Part shown: in pieces, positions 8,272 through 16,432 of the stretch
Layout of the letters: each line of letters begins with the position of its first letter
How positions within the stretch are numbered: position 1 is the stretch's first letter
Assembly (NCBI GenBank): GCA_910587035.1
Contig: CAJUMQ010000008.1
Span: 22,553-86,552 of the forward strand
Length of the DNA: 64,000 nt
Origin: an uncultured Desulfovibrio sp.
GTDB taxonomy: Bacteria > Desulfobacterota > Desulfovibrionia > Desulfovibrionales > Desulfovibrionaceae
Direction of reading: 5' to 3'
Made by a program: the position numbers and the translations under genes
The notes under the pieces: generated by a model
Told to the model about the DNA's origin: nothing
Database searches by the model: none
What the model saw: the letters and a program-made list of their open reading frames with translations, nothing else

Positions 8272-9197
8272 TGATTTATGCCATTCAACCCGGCATGGCG
8301 GGGGAGCGCCTGGATCGCGCTCTTGCAGCCATTTTGCCTGCATTTGGTTTGCGGGGCTGTCGCCGCATGATCCTTGATGGCCATGTGCTGGTCAATGGCC
8401 GCGGTTTGCGCCCTGGCCAGAAACTGCCGCCTGCCGGTTCCATCGAGATATTGGAGTTCAGCACGCCAGTCCAGGAGGGAGCCAGGCTGATTCGCGCCTG
8501 TGGCGACTATTTTTATCTGCATAAACCGGCAGGAATGCATAGCGCAAGCTTGGCTGGCAGAAACAATGCCAGCCTGGAAGCCCGGCTGCCGCAACTACTG
8601 CCACCTGGCATGAGTTCAACCATGCTTCTGCAAAGACTGGATTATGGCACTTCCGGCATAGTCTGCGCGGCTGCCACCGAGTGCGCAGGCAATGCCTTCC
8701 GGCAGGCAGAGGCTGCAGGCAGATGCCATAAATATTATCTGGCCCTGGTGGAGGGCTTTCATTACAAGGATATGCTGGCAAAGGGGAAATTTGCCAGCGG
8801 ACGGCGCAGGCGTGTGTCCGTATTGGCCGATGGGGCGCCCGCCATCAGACAGACGGCTTTCGTGCCATTATGGCATCTGGAAGGAGTGGAGTGCAATGGC
8901 CTGCAAACAGACCGGGCTCTCACCCTGGTGCTATGCCATATATTCAAGGGGCAGAGGCATCAGATTCGCGCCCACGCGGCAGATCTGGGTTTTCCCCTGG
9001 CTGGGGACGCCCTCTACGGCTCCAAAATTCCCGGCAATTTTTGTCTGCACAATTTTCTGCTGGATTTTGACGGCGATAAAACCGTGGATCTGGCTCCGGA
9101 TTCCTTTCCTGCCACTTTGCCAAAGGGCGCAAAAAAAGCTGTTTTGGCATGGCTGGCAAAGGCTGGCATAGCCGAGCAAAATTTGGGGGAAGTGTGA
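8271..9197 (+). CDS. RluA-family pseudouridine synthase
   Basis: This 308-residue protein has an N-terminal S4 RNA-binding domain (residues 9-60, AGERLDRALAAIL... MILDGHVLVNG). A catalytic RluA-type domain follows with motif LLQRLDYGTSGIV, where the Asp is the nucleophile, and the later QRHQIRAHAADLGFPLAGDA is diagnostic. It converts uridine to pseudouridine in rRNA or tRNA; the target base cannot be assigned. Compared with many family members the HRLD motif reads QRLD. The ATG shares a base with the preceding stop (TAATG at 8269-8273). It is the last gene of the plus-strand run, and the next gene converges from the other strand three bases later. Confidence 0.9.
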   Translation: MIYAIQPGMAGERLDRALAAILPAFGLRGCRRMILDGHVLVNGRGLRPGQKLPPAGSIEILEFSTPVQEGARLIRACGDYFYLHKPAGMHSASLAGRNNASLEARLPQLLPPGMSSTMLLQRLDYGTSGIVCAAATECAGNAFRQAEAAGRCHKYYLALVEGFHYKDMLAKGKFASGRRRRVSVLADGAPAIRQTAFVPLWHLEGVECNGLQTDRALTLVLCHIFKGQRHQIRAHAADLGFPLAGDALYGSKIPGNFCLHNFLLDFDGDKTVDLAPDSFPATLPKGAKKAVLAWLAKAGIAEQNLGEV

Positions 9198-9199
9198 TT

Positions 9200-9694
9200 T
9201 CAGGCTTTTCTGGAACGCATGATTCCGTAAATGGCAATGCTTGCAGGCAGGGTTGCAGGTTCGCCATTTTTCAGGTGCAAAAGCTCGGCCACGACAGCGA
9301 TGGCCTCCTCGCCGCTGTCAACCCAGGCAGTGACAGCTCCATGCAGCATCAGGCCTGGCCCCTCCAGCGGGCCGCGTATGCCAAGCACAGGCGCGCCTGA
9401 GGCAGCAGCCAGGCCAATCTCCACGCCCGCATCCTGGCCGGACTGGCCATAGTAGATAACGAGATCGGCAGTCAGACAGGCATCACGGCAAAAGGCATAG
9501 ACCTGGCCGCCATCCTGGTCCGTATCCATCCAGATGCGTCTCTGGGCCGGTGTGAGTCCTGGAGGCGGGGTGGCCCTGGCTGTCCAGTCCAGAATTTCGC
9601 AGCCCATACGCCCAAGCTCACGCGCCAGCAGGCGCACTCCATGCATATGTTTGAAGGATGCGGCAATATAGATGCGGAGGCTGTCCTTGCTCAT
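9200..9694 (-). CDS. Nucleoside 2-deoxyribosyltransferase-like protein
   Basis: The 164-residue protein begins LRIYIAASFKHMHGVRLLAR and contains a mid-region DAVIY-like segment (LTADLVIYYGQSGQDAGVEIGLA). This is the arrangement of the nucleoside 2-deoxyribosyltransferase-like Rossmann fold, with the catalytic-type Glu in VEIGLA. Such enzymes transfer or hydrolyse deoxyribosyl groups, but many members, including phage- and defence-linked ones, have other nucleotide substrates. It converges with the pseudouridine synthase and lies three bases after the corrinoid adenosyltransferase on the same strand, so it is probably the last gene of that operon. Confidence 0.7.
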   Translation of the reverse strand: MSKDSLRIYIAASFKHMHGVRLLARELGRMGCEILDWTARATPPPGLTPAQRRIWMDTDQDGGQVYAFCRDACLTADLVIYYGQSGQDAGVEIGLAAASGAPVLGIRGPLEGPGLMLHGAVTAWVDSGEEAIAVVAELLHLKNGEPATLPASIAIYGIMRSRKA

Positions 9695-9697
9695 GTA

Positions 9698-10192
9698 TCA
9701 AAATTCTATGCCCGCGCGGGCCTTGATGCCCTGGCGGTAGGGGTGTTTGCATTCCCGCATTTCAGTGACCAGATCGGCAACATCCATGAGCCAGTCCGGC
9801 GCATTGCGCCCGGAGAGAACAAGATGGGAATCCCTGCTTGCGGAATCCAGAAAGGGTTCGAGATGGTCGCGGCTGATGAGGCCATAATTCAGGGCGTAGA
9901 TTGCTTCATCCAGCACCAGCATCCAGACCCTGCGGCTGGCAGCCCAGGCGAGAAGATCCCTGGCCATCGCCTGATGCAGGGGCCTCTCCGCCTCGTTGCG
10001 GAAAAAACCGGCCCCACATGCGCGGTAGTCATCGCCCAGCAGGGAGGCCAGCAGTTTCTGCTCCCCTGCCACATCGCCCCTTTTCATAAATTGGCCAAAA
10101 GCCACGCCAAAACCATGCCCCAAGGCGCGGAGCGCCTGCCCCACACAGGCGCAGGTTTTGCCCTTGCCATTACCTGTATAGACAAGTATCAA
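9698..10192 (-). CDS. cobO: Corrinoid (cob(I)yrinic acid a,c-diamide) adenosyltransferase
   Basis: The enzyme attaches the adenosyl group to cobalt of corrinoids to form coenzyme B12. The P-loop VYTGNGKGKTCACVGQALRA, GFGVAFGQFMKRG and VLDEAIYALNYGLI are typical of the CobO/BtuR family. The open frame extends back to 10303, but that would overlap the preceding AmrS gene by over 100 bases. I choose the TTG at 10192, which overlaps the AmrS TGA (bases read ATTGATA) and gives a 164-residue protein starting just before the first beta strand. A CTG nearby is an alternative. The start is inferred from homology and operon packing only. Confidence 0.85.
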   Translation of the reverse strand: MILVYTGNGKGKTCACVGQALRALGHGFGVAFGQFMKRGDVAGEQKLLASLLGDDYRACGAGFFRNEAERPLHQAMARDLLAWAASRRVWMLVLDEAIYALNYGLISRDHLEPFLDSASRDSHLVLSGRNAPDWLMDVADLVTEMRECKHPYRQGIKARAGIEF

Positions 10193-11193
10193 TTCCAGAC
10201 GCCCGCAATCTGCCTGTGACAGGATGGACAGATGCCATTTTTCGCCAGCTTGCGGGTGCGGTAGCCCCGCCGCTCCACAATCATCGCGCCACAATCTGGG
10301 CAATTGGTATTGCTGCCCACGCTGCTTGCCACATTGCCTATGTAAACATTTTCAAGACCGGTCTCCCGTCCTGTGCGCCAGGCATTTTCAAGCGTGGCCA
10401 GGGATGTGGAGGGGTGCGCGGCCATCTGGGCCGCGCCATGGAAGGCGGAAATATGCCAGGGAGTCTCCGGGCCAAGCTCATCGTGGATAAAGCGGGCAAC
10501 GCCGGCGATCTCCTCCTGGCTGTCATTGACTCCGGGAATCACCAGCGTGGTGACCTCCAGCCACCAGCCCATTTTTTTTATGGCAACAAGATTGTCAAGC
10601 ACCGGTTTTAACCTGCCACCACAATATTTATGATAAAAGGCCTCGGTGAAGCCCTTAAGATCGATATTGGCTGCATCTATGCGCTTTGAGAGTGATTGCA
10701 GGTACTCATGGCTCATAAAGCCATTGCTGACGAGAATGGTCTTAAGGCCACTGGCCTTGGCCAGACCGGCTCCGGCATAGACCTGCTCAAAAAAGACCGT
10801 GGGTTCATTGTAGGTAAAGGCTATGCTTGGGGTGTTGTTTTCCTGCGCGAGACGCACCAGGGTCTCTACCGATAGGCGGCGACCCTGCACTGCGCTGCGC
10901 GGCGTAACATGCGCGATGTTGCTGTTCTGGCAAAACAGGCAGCGGAAATTGCAGCCGGCGCTGCCAATGGAAAAAGTTTTGCTTGCAGGCAGAAAATGGT
11001 AGAGCGGCTTTTTTTCCACAGGATCAATCTGCACAGCCGTGACCACATCATTGACAAGGGTCACCATCTCGCCATTATGATTGACTCGCACACCGCAGAC
11101 GCCGCTTTTGCCATCCTTTATATGGCATGAATGGGCGCAGACCTGGCATTTAACAGAATTGTCCGCGCAGGCCTCCCAGAGCATGGCCGCCAT
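10189..11193 (-). CDS. amrS: AmmeMemoRadiSam system radical SAM protein AmrS
   Basis: This 334-residue radical SAM enzyme has the cluster motif CNFRCLFCQN (CxxxCxxC) and an N-terminal cysteine pair region (CQVCAHSC, CGVRVNHNGE). The family usually has FVEKKPLYHF-like text, here DPVEKKPLYHFLPASKTFSIG, and a C-terminal zinc-ribbon-like CPDCGAMIVERRGY...CPSCHRQIAG. AmrS proteins are encoded with Memo- and AMMECR1-like proteins in many genomes; neither partner is in this window. The exact reaction is not established. The ATG follows immediately on the stop of the Pro/Gly-rich secreted protein, and its own stop overlaps the adenosyltransferase start, so the three genes form one unit. Confidence 0.92.
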   Translation of the reverse strand: MAAMLWEACADNSVKCQVCAHSCHIKDGKSGVCGVRVNHNGEMVTLVNDVVTAVQIDPVEKKPLYHFLPASKTFSIGSAGCNFRCLFCQNSNIAHVTPRSAVQGRRLSVETLVRLAQENNTPSIAFTYNEPTVFFEQVYAGAGLAKASGLKTILVSNGFMSHEYLQSLSKRIDAANIDLKGFTEAFYHKYCGGRLKPVLDNLVAIKKMGWWLEVTTLVIPGVNDSQEEIAGVARFIHDELGPETPWHISAFHGAAQMAAHPSTSLATLENAWRTGRETGLENVYIGNVASSVGSNTNCPDCGAMIVERRGYRTRKLAKNGICPSCHRQIAGVWN

Positions 11194-12168
11194 TTAAAAA
11201 CCTCCCATGCCAGTCCCCATGCCGCCAAAGGCGCGAGGCTGCGGCCGGCCACCGCCCCAGCCACCAGGAGGCGGGCCCATGGGTGGTCGCCCACCGCCCC
11301 AGTGCCCAGGATTCATGCCGGGGTGCATGCCGGGATTCATTCCGGGGGGCGGGGCCATGGGGGGCTGCCCGCCCCACATGTTGTTGCCGGGATTCCAGAT
11401 GCTGCCATTCGCAGGCGGCCTTGAGGGCTGCCCGCCCATGCCCGGCAGCCAGTTGCCCTGGCCAGGTTGCGCGGCCTGAGGTGGCCGGTTGGGGCGCAGG
11501 GGCCTGTAGTTAGGATTGAAATTTGCTGGCGGCTTTGGTGAGGGATAGTAGCCGGGATGATAGGATGGATTATGCCAGCTGCCCTGATGCCAGCCTCCAT
11601 GCGGAGGCGGGGGAGGGGGCAGATAGCCGGGGTCGCCAGGGGATGGCCATTGCGGACCCTGCCCATTGCCCTGCCAGCCACCGCCCCAGCCGGGGTTGTA
11701 GCCATTGTTGCCCCAGCCATTACCGTTCCAGTCGGGAGCAACCTGTGGCTCTATGATCATGGGATAGTTCTGGGACTGGTTTTGCGGCGGAGTAGGAGCG
11801 ATCACAGAGGTGATGATGTCGCCGGTGGCAGGATCCGTCCATGTTCCGGAATAACCGGTGGCTGGCGAGCCCTGGAGCGCCTCTTGCCTGGGATCCCTTT
11901 GGCCTGTGGCCTGGTTTGGCATTGCGGCGCCCTGGGCGCCGGCAGTTTCACTGAATGAGCGCCTGGTGGTGCGTTGCGCGCCATTGGCAAATTCGCCCGC
12001 TGCCTTGTCAAAATCCTTTTCCGCTGCCTGCATCTCGCTTGCCGGGTCGCCATTGGGTGGAGAGGAAGCGCCGAAGGCGCCGGATTCGGCCGCAAACACC
12101 ATGGGCGCGCAGGCCATAAACATGCCAAGGGCCAGGATTTGAATTTTATATATTTGTCGTATGTTCAT
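11194..12168 (-). CDS. Secreted Pro/Gly/Asn-rich low-complexity protein
   Basis: Unrecognised protein of 324 residues. It starts at the ATG at 12168 (MNIRQIYKIQILALGMFMAC), which opens a signal peptide cleaved probably after MVFA; the frame is open further upstream without coding character. A short charged segment follows (ASEMQAAEKDFDKAAGEFAN). Then comes a region with one motif-like part (TGYSGTWTDPATGDIITSVI) and finally about 200 residues of Pro, Gly, Trp, Asn and Met repeats such as GMNPGMHPGMNPG and PPPPPPHGGW. Such tails occur in exported structural or surface proteins. Its stop codon touches the amrS start. No function is assigned. Confidence 0.75.
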   Translation of the reverse strand: MNIRQIYKIQILALGMFMACAPMVFAAESGAFGASSPPNGDPASEMQAAEKDFDKAAGEFANGAQRTTRRSFSETAGAQGAAMPNQATGQRDPRQEALQGSPATGYSGTWTDPATGDIITSVIAPTPPQNQSQNYPMIIEPQVAPDWNGNGWGNNGYNPGWGGGWQGNGQGPQWPSPGDPGYLPPPPPPHGGWHQGSWHNPSYHPGYYPSPKPPANFNPNYRPLRPNRPPQAAQPGQGNWLPGMGGQPSRPPANGSIWNPGNNMWGGQPPMAPPPGMNPGMHPGMNPGHWGGGRPPMGPPPGGWGGGRPQPRAFGGMGTGMGGF

Positions 12169-12200
12169 GATTCCCCAGTCTCCAGATGGTTTGCAGGATT

Positions 12201-12228
12201 CATATAAGCATATCGGGCAGCTTTGCAA
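12201..12228 (-). promoter_or_regulatory. Possible promoter of the Pro/Gly-rich protein / amrS / cobO operon
   Basis: On the minus strand TTGCAA (12228-12223), a 16-base spacer and TATATG (12206-12201) lie about 33 bases before the ATG at 12168. The fit is moderate. Confidence 0.4.
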
Positions 12229-12440
12229 CCGGCTGCCTGGCCATGGTGGCATGGCTGGCGAAATCATGCCATACCGGTGGCAATATTGCAAACCTGGTAG
12301 ACAACCGGCTGAAATAACATGTTTTTGCTCAAGAAAGGGTTGGCTGCAGCCCAGCGTCAAGTTGGATATGTACAATTTTATGAATCTTATATATCTAGAT
12401 GGTAGGAACAAACAGTTTTTTCATCATCAAGGAGAATAAT

Positions 12441-13505
12441 GTGGCTGGACGCTCTCAAGCATATGAGGACGCCGGTGTCAGCATCGATGCAGGCAATGCT
12501 CTTGTAGAAAGGCTGAAAGGTCTGGCGGCCACTGTGCAGACACGGGGAGTAATCTCGGAAATAGGCGGTTTTGGTGGTCTGTTTCGGCCAGATCTTGGCG
12601 GCATGAAGGAGCCGCTGCTTGTGGCGTCCACCGATGGCGTGGGCACAAAACTCAAGCTTGCCTTTGCTGCCAACCGCCATGGCACTGTCGGCATCGACCT
12701 TGTGGCCATGAGTGTCAATGACATCCTTGTGCAGGGGGCGACACCCCTGTTTTTTCTGGACTATTTCGCCTGCGGCAGGCTTGATGTCGATACCTGCGCC
12801 ACTGTGGTGGGCGGAGTGGCCGAAGGCTGCCGCCAGGCCGGCTGCGCCCTGCTTGGTGGCGAAACCGCGGAAATGCCGGACATGTACGCTCCCGGCGAAT
12901 ATGATCTTGCCGGCTTTTGCGTTGGCCTTGTGGATAATGCCAGGCTTGTGGATGGTTCCGGCATCCAGGCCGGAGACGCAATTGTAGGCATAGCCGCGAG
13001 CGGCGTCCATTCCAATGGTTATTCTCTGGTGCGCAAAATTCTAGATAAAAGCGGCCTGTCCCTGGAAGAGCCCATGCCAGGCTATCCGGATAAAAGCGTG
13101 GCCGATGTGCTGCTTGCGCCCACTGTAATATATGTGGAGGCTGTGCGCCCCCTTTTGCGCGACATGGCCATCAAAGGCATGGCGCATATCACCGGCGGCG
13201 GCTTTTATGACAATATTCCCCGCATACTGCCTGCTCAGGTCAAGGCAAGGATAAAATTCCAGAGCTGGCCTGTGCCCCCCGTATTTACATGGTTAAGGGA
13301 GCAGGGCAACCTGAGCTGGCCGGAAATGCTGCAGATTTTCAACTGCGGCATAGGCTATACAATTATTTTGCCGCAGGCCCAGGCCGAGGAGGCCATCAAT
13401 CGCATCAAGGCCTTCAATCTCGGTGCCTGGCAGATAGGCACAGTAGAAACCAGACACCGCGATGGGCAGGGCGCCTGGGGCGAACAGATTGCAATTGATT
13501 TATAA
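12441..13505 (+). CDS. purM: Phosphoribosylformylglycinamidine cyclo-ligase (AIR synthetase)
   Basis: PurM closes the imidazole ring in purine synthesis, using ATP to turn FGAM into AIR. The 354-residue protein has the N-terminal YEDAGVSIDAGNALVERL, the ATP/substrate loop DGVGTKLKLAF, GGETAEMPDMY and SGVHSNGYSLVRKIL, all diagnostic. The GTG at 12441 is chosen because AAGGAG lies at 12429-12434, six bases before it; the in-frame ATG at 12399 would add 14 unrelated residues and place the ribosome site inside the gene. It is separated from its pathway partner purD (17942-19225) by a second EF-G and two transporter genes, and is followed by a strong terminator. Confidence 0.96.
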   Translation: MAGRSQAYEDAGVSIDAGNALVERLKGLAATVQTRGVISEIGGFGGLFRPDLGGMKEPLLVASTDGVGTKLKLAFAANRHGTVGIDLVAMSVNDILVQGATPLFFLDYFACGRLDVDTCATVVGGVAEGCRQAGCALLGGETAEMPDMYAPGEYDLAGFCVGLVDNARLVDGSGIQAGDAIVGIAASGVHSNGYSLVRKILDKSGLSLEEPMPGYPDKSVADVLLAPTVIYVEAVRPLLRDMAIKGMAHITGGGFYDNIPRILPAQVKARIKFQSWPVPPVFTWLREQGNLSWPEMLQIFNCGIGYTIILPQAQAEEAINRIKAFNLGAWQIGTVETRHRDGQGAWGEQIAIDL

Positions 13506-13533
13506 AATTTCCTGTTCAAATCCTTAAATTAAG

Positions 13534-13562
13534 CAGGGCGTCCGGAGGGACGCCCTGTTTTT
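13534..13562 (+). terminator. Rho-independent terminator after purM
   Basis: A perfect 10-bp stem, CAGGGCGTCC / GGACGCCCTG with loop GGAG (13534-13557), is followed by five T. It lies 29 bases after the purM stop and between converging purM and EF-G genes. Confidence 0.9.
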
Positions 13563-13599
13563 ATCTGGCACGGGTCTGCTTTGCAGGCTCTATGTGTTT

Positions 13600-15663
13600 C
13601 TATTCGCCGGCCTTGGCCTTTTCATGTTCAGCAATAACTTTTTCCGCCACAGGCTGGGGGGCTTCCTCGTAATGGTCAAATTCCATGGTGAAGAATCCCT
13701 GGCCGCCAGTCATGGAGCGCAAATCCGGAGCATAGCGCAGAACCTCGCTCATGGGCACATGCGCCTTGATTTCCGTAACGCCGGCCTTGGAGTCCGAGCC
13801 CAGAACCTTGCCCCGGCGGGATGAGAGATCGCCAATTACATCTCCCATGCTTTCATCGGGTATGGAGACCGTCAGGAGCACCACAGGCTCAAGCAGAACC
13901 GGCTTAAGGGTTTCCATGGCCTTTTTGAATGCCAGGGAGCCGGCGACCTTGAAGGCCATTTCGGAAGAGTCCACTGTATGATAGCTGCCATCGTAAACCT
14001 TGACGCGGAAATCAACCACCTGGCAGCCGGCCAGGAATCCCCTGGCAGCCGCCTCCTGGACGCCCTTGTCTATGGCCGGGATATACTGGCGGGGTATAAC
14101 GCCTCCCACAATGGCATCCTCGAAAACATAGCCGGAGCCACGCGGAAGCCCTTCCATCTCTATCCAGCAATCGCCAAACTGGCCACGGCCGCCGGACTGC
14201 TTCTTGTGTCTGCCCTGCACCTGGCATTTGCCCTTAACCGTCTCCCTGTAGGGGACCTTGGGCGTTTTCAGAATTATGTCAATCTTGTTGCGCCTCTTGG
14301 CCTTTTCAACAGACAGCTCAATATGCAGCTGGCCCATGCCCGATAGCAGTATGTCGCCAGTTTCTTCATCCCTTGCCAGACGCAGGGTCACATCCTCATC
14401 CAGCAGACGCTGAATGGCTGCATAGACCTTGTCCTCGTCGCCTTTTTCCTTGGGCGCCAGGGCGTAGGTGATCAACTGTGGCGGCAGATCATTTGTGGCC
14501 AGGGCGAATGGCGCCTTTTCATCGCAAAGGGTATCGCCGGTGCGTGTGTTTTTTAGCTTGGCAACGCCAACTATGGCGCCTGGCCCAACATCCTCTTTTG
14601 CCGGAGTCTGCGTCTTGCCGGTGACGTAGAGAAGGGCGCCAATGCGCTCCGTTTCCTCGCTTCTGGCATTCTCCAGGGTCTGGTCACCGGAAAGGGTGCC
14701 GGAGAGCACGCGCAGCATGGAGAGCTGGCCGGAAAATGGATCGGATATGGTCTTGAACACAAAGCAGGCCAGTGGAGCATTGGGATCCGGGGCACGCTCC
14801 GATCCATCCTGACCAGCAAATGAAGGACGATCCAGCGGCGAGGGCAGCAGGGCCTCAATGGCATCAAGCAAATTTTCCCCGCCCCTGTTTTCCAGCGCCG
14901 CGCTGGTGAGTACCGGTGTAAGCTCGCCTTTGAGAACGCCGGCGCGCAGCCCCTGGCGCAGATCCTCCAGTGTCAGTGTGCCCTCTTCCAGATATTTCTC
15001 CATCAGGGCTTCGTCACTCTCGGCGATATTCTCCACAGTGACGTCCCTTAGCAGGGCCAGATCATCGGCCAGCTCTGCCGGCATGGTGCTCTCCTTGAGG
15101 GCGCCATCCTCCTCAAACAGCCACGCCTTGCCTGTGAGCACATCGGCAAAACCGGCAAATGTATCATTTTTGCGAATGGGCAGCTGCAGCGCCACAGGCT
15201 TGATACCCAGGGAGGCCAGGCTGTCATAGGCCATATTGAAGTCCGCGCGATCCCGATCCAGCTTGTTGATCACGATTATGGCCGGCAGATTTTCGGCGCG
15301 AACCTGGGACCAGAACTTTTTTGTCAGCGGGCGCACGCCATCTACTGCGTCAACCACAAAAACCACGCTGTCAACACCCTTGAGCAGATAGTCCATATCG
15401 CCGGTGAAATTGCCATCACCAGGAATATCCACCAGAAAATGGCGATTCTTTTTCCACAAAAATGTGGCCAGACCCGGCTGGGTGGAACCTCTGCGGCGCA
15501 CTTCCTCCGGCTCATAGTCCAGGCTGGTTGTGCCTTCTTCAATGGCGCCCATGCGGCTAATGGCTTTTGCGTCAAAAAGCAGCATTTCAGCCAGGGATGT
15601 TTTGCCGCAGCCGCCAGTGCCGACCAGAGCGTAGGTGCGTTGCATTTCCAAGGGACTTGCCAT
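13600..15663 (-). CDS. Elongation factor G-like protein (second EF-G)
   Basis: A 687-residue translation GTPase of the EF-G type, distinct from fusA at 32785. G1 is GTGGCGKTSLAE (AHIDAGKT in canonical EF-G), G3 is VDIPGDGN, and G4 is NKLD. Domains II-V follow, with the domain IV region KQSGGRGQFGDCWIEMEGLP and the C-terminal SMTGGQGFFTMEFDHYEEAP. The changed G1 and the VDIPGD box in place of DTPGH are typical of the EF-G2/EF-G-like subfamily, whose members are reported to lack full translocation activity or to act in recycling. ATG at 15663 is preceded by a good GGAGG eight bases upstream; the frame open to 15735 is not used. It converges on purM. Confidence 0.92.
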   Translation of the reverse strand: MASPLEMQRTYALVGTGGCGKTSLAEMLLFDAKAISRMGAIEEGTTSLDYEPEEVRRRGSTQPGLATFLWKKNRHFLVDIPGDGNFTGDMDYLLKGVDSVVFVVDAVDGVRPLTKKFWSQVRAENLPAIIVINKLDRDRADFNMAYDSLASLGIKPVALQLPIRKNDTFAGFADVLTGKAWLFEEDGALKESTMPAELADDLALLRDVTVENIAESDEALMEKYLEEGTLTLEDLRQGLRAGVLKGELTPVLTSAALENRGGENLLDAIEALLPSPLDRPSFAGQDGSERAPDPNAPLACFVFKTISDPFSGQLSMLRVLSGTLSGDQTLENARSEETERIGALLYVTGKTQTPAKEDVGPGAIVGVAKLKNTRTGDTLCDEKAPFALATNDLPPQLITYALAPKEKGDEDKVYAAIQRLLDEDVTLRLARDEETGDILLSGMGQLHIELSVEKAKRRNKIDIILKTPKVPYRETVKGKCQVQGRHKKQSGGRGQFGDCWIEMEGLPRGSGYVFEDAIVGGVIPRQYIPAIDKGVQEAAARGFLAGCQVVDFRVKVYDGSYHTVDSSEMAFKVAGSLAFKKAMETLKPVLLEPVVLLTVSIPDESMGDVIGDLSSRRGKVLGSDSKAGVTEIKAHVPMSEVLRYAPDLRSMTGGQGFFTMEFDHYEEAPQPVAEKVIAEHEKAKAGE

Positions 15664-15906
15664 GTTCTTTTCCTCCTGGCAGATTGGACGGCCACCGGGC
15701 TGCCCTGAATTTATGTTGCAGCATCTTGCGTTCAAAATTTCACAAATTCAAACGCGGCACCGCCTGCATTTCGCCTCAATAAATCGCTTTTTACATCGCA
15801 TGGGGCGGGGACGCAGCCATTATTGCGTCCGGCGGCGATTTTTATGGTAAATTTCTTTGGACTCTAGCGTGGAATCGCAAAAATGTGAAGTATGGGCTTG
15901 GGGTTT

Positions 15907-16431
15907 TCAGACATTTATCCCCCAAAAGAGCTTTGCGCCCCAGCTTATGAAAAAGGCGATGAAGGCAACAGAAAAACTCAGGAGGAGCATCTGTGTGAAG
16001 TTTTTGGCAAATGAGGTATGACAAATTCGGGATATGCACCAGGTAAAGACCATGATAATGCAGGCCGCAATGCCCAGACACATGGCCAGGGCCAGAATTG
16101 GCGTTTCAAGCAGTGCAAATGGCAGCAAAAGCAGGCTTACGGTAATGAGATATGCAAAACCTGTATAAAAGGCCGCCACATATGAATTTGTGCCCTTGTC
16201 GGTCTGCTGCGATAGAAATTCCGCGGCAGCCATGGAAAGGGTGGCAGCCACTCCGGTGGTGAAACCTGCCAGCAGAATGAGGCGGCAGTTGGGCAATGCC
16301 ATGGTGAAACCTGCCAGGGCGCCTGTAAGCTCCACCAGGGCGTCATTTAGGCCAAGAACCACAGCGCCTATGTAGCTTGTCCCATTTGCCGGATCGGCGG
16401 CTTTCTCTTTTCTTCTGGATATTAAACCCAT
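15907..16431 (-). CDS. VIT1/CCC1-family membrane protein
   Basis: The 174-residue protein has the VIT/CCC1 pattern. It starts with GAVVLGLNDALVELTGALAGF (the metal-transport DGL-like first helix, here LNDALVELTGAL), then a helix with ATLSMAAAEFLSQQTDKG, and three more hydrophobic helices. Proteins of this family move Fe(II) or Mn(II), or act as small membrane proteins fused to rubrerythrin. The length is that of a single VIT unit. The ATG is one base after the stop of the upstream MFS gene, so the two are co-transcribed. A role in exporting or storing divalent metal is likely but unproven. Confidence 0.75.
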   Translation of the reverse strand: MGLISRRKEKAADPANGTSYIGAVVLGLNDALVELTGALAGFTMALPNCRLILLAGFTTGVAATLSMAAAEFLSQQTDKGTNSYVAAFYTGFAYLITVSLLLLPFALLETPILALAMCLGIAACIIMVFTWCISRICHTSFAKNFTQMLLLSFSVAFIAFFISWGAKLFWGINV

Positions 16432-16432
16432 C

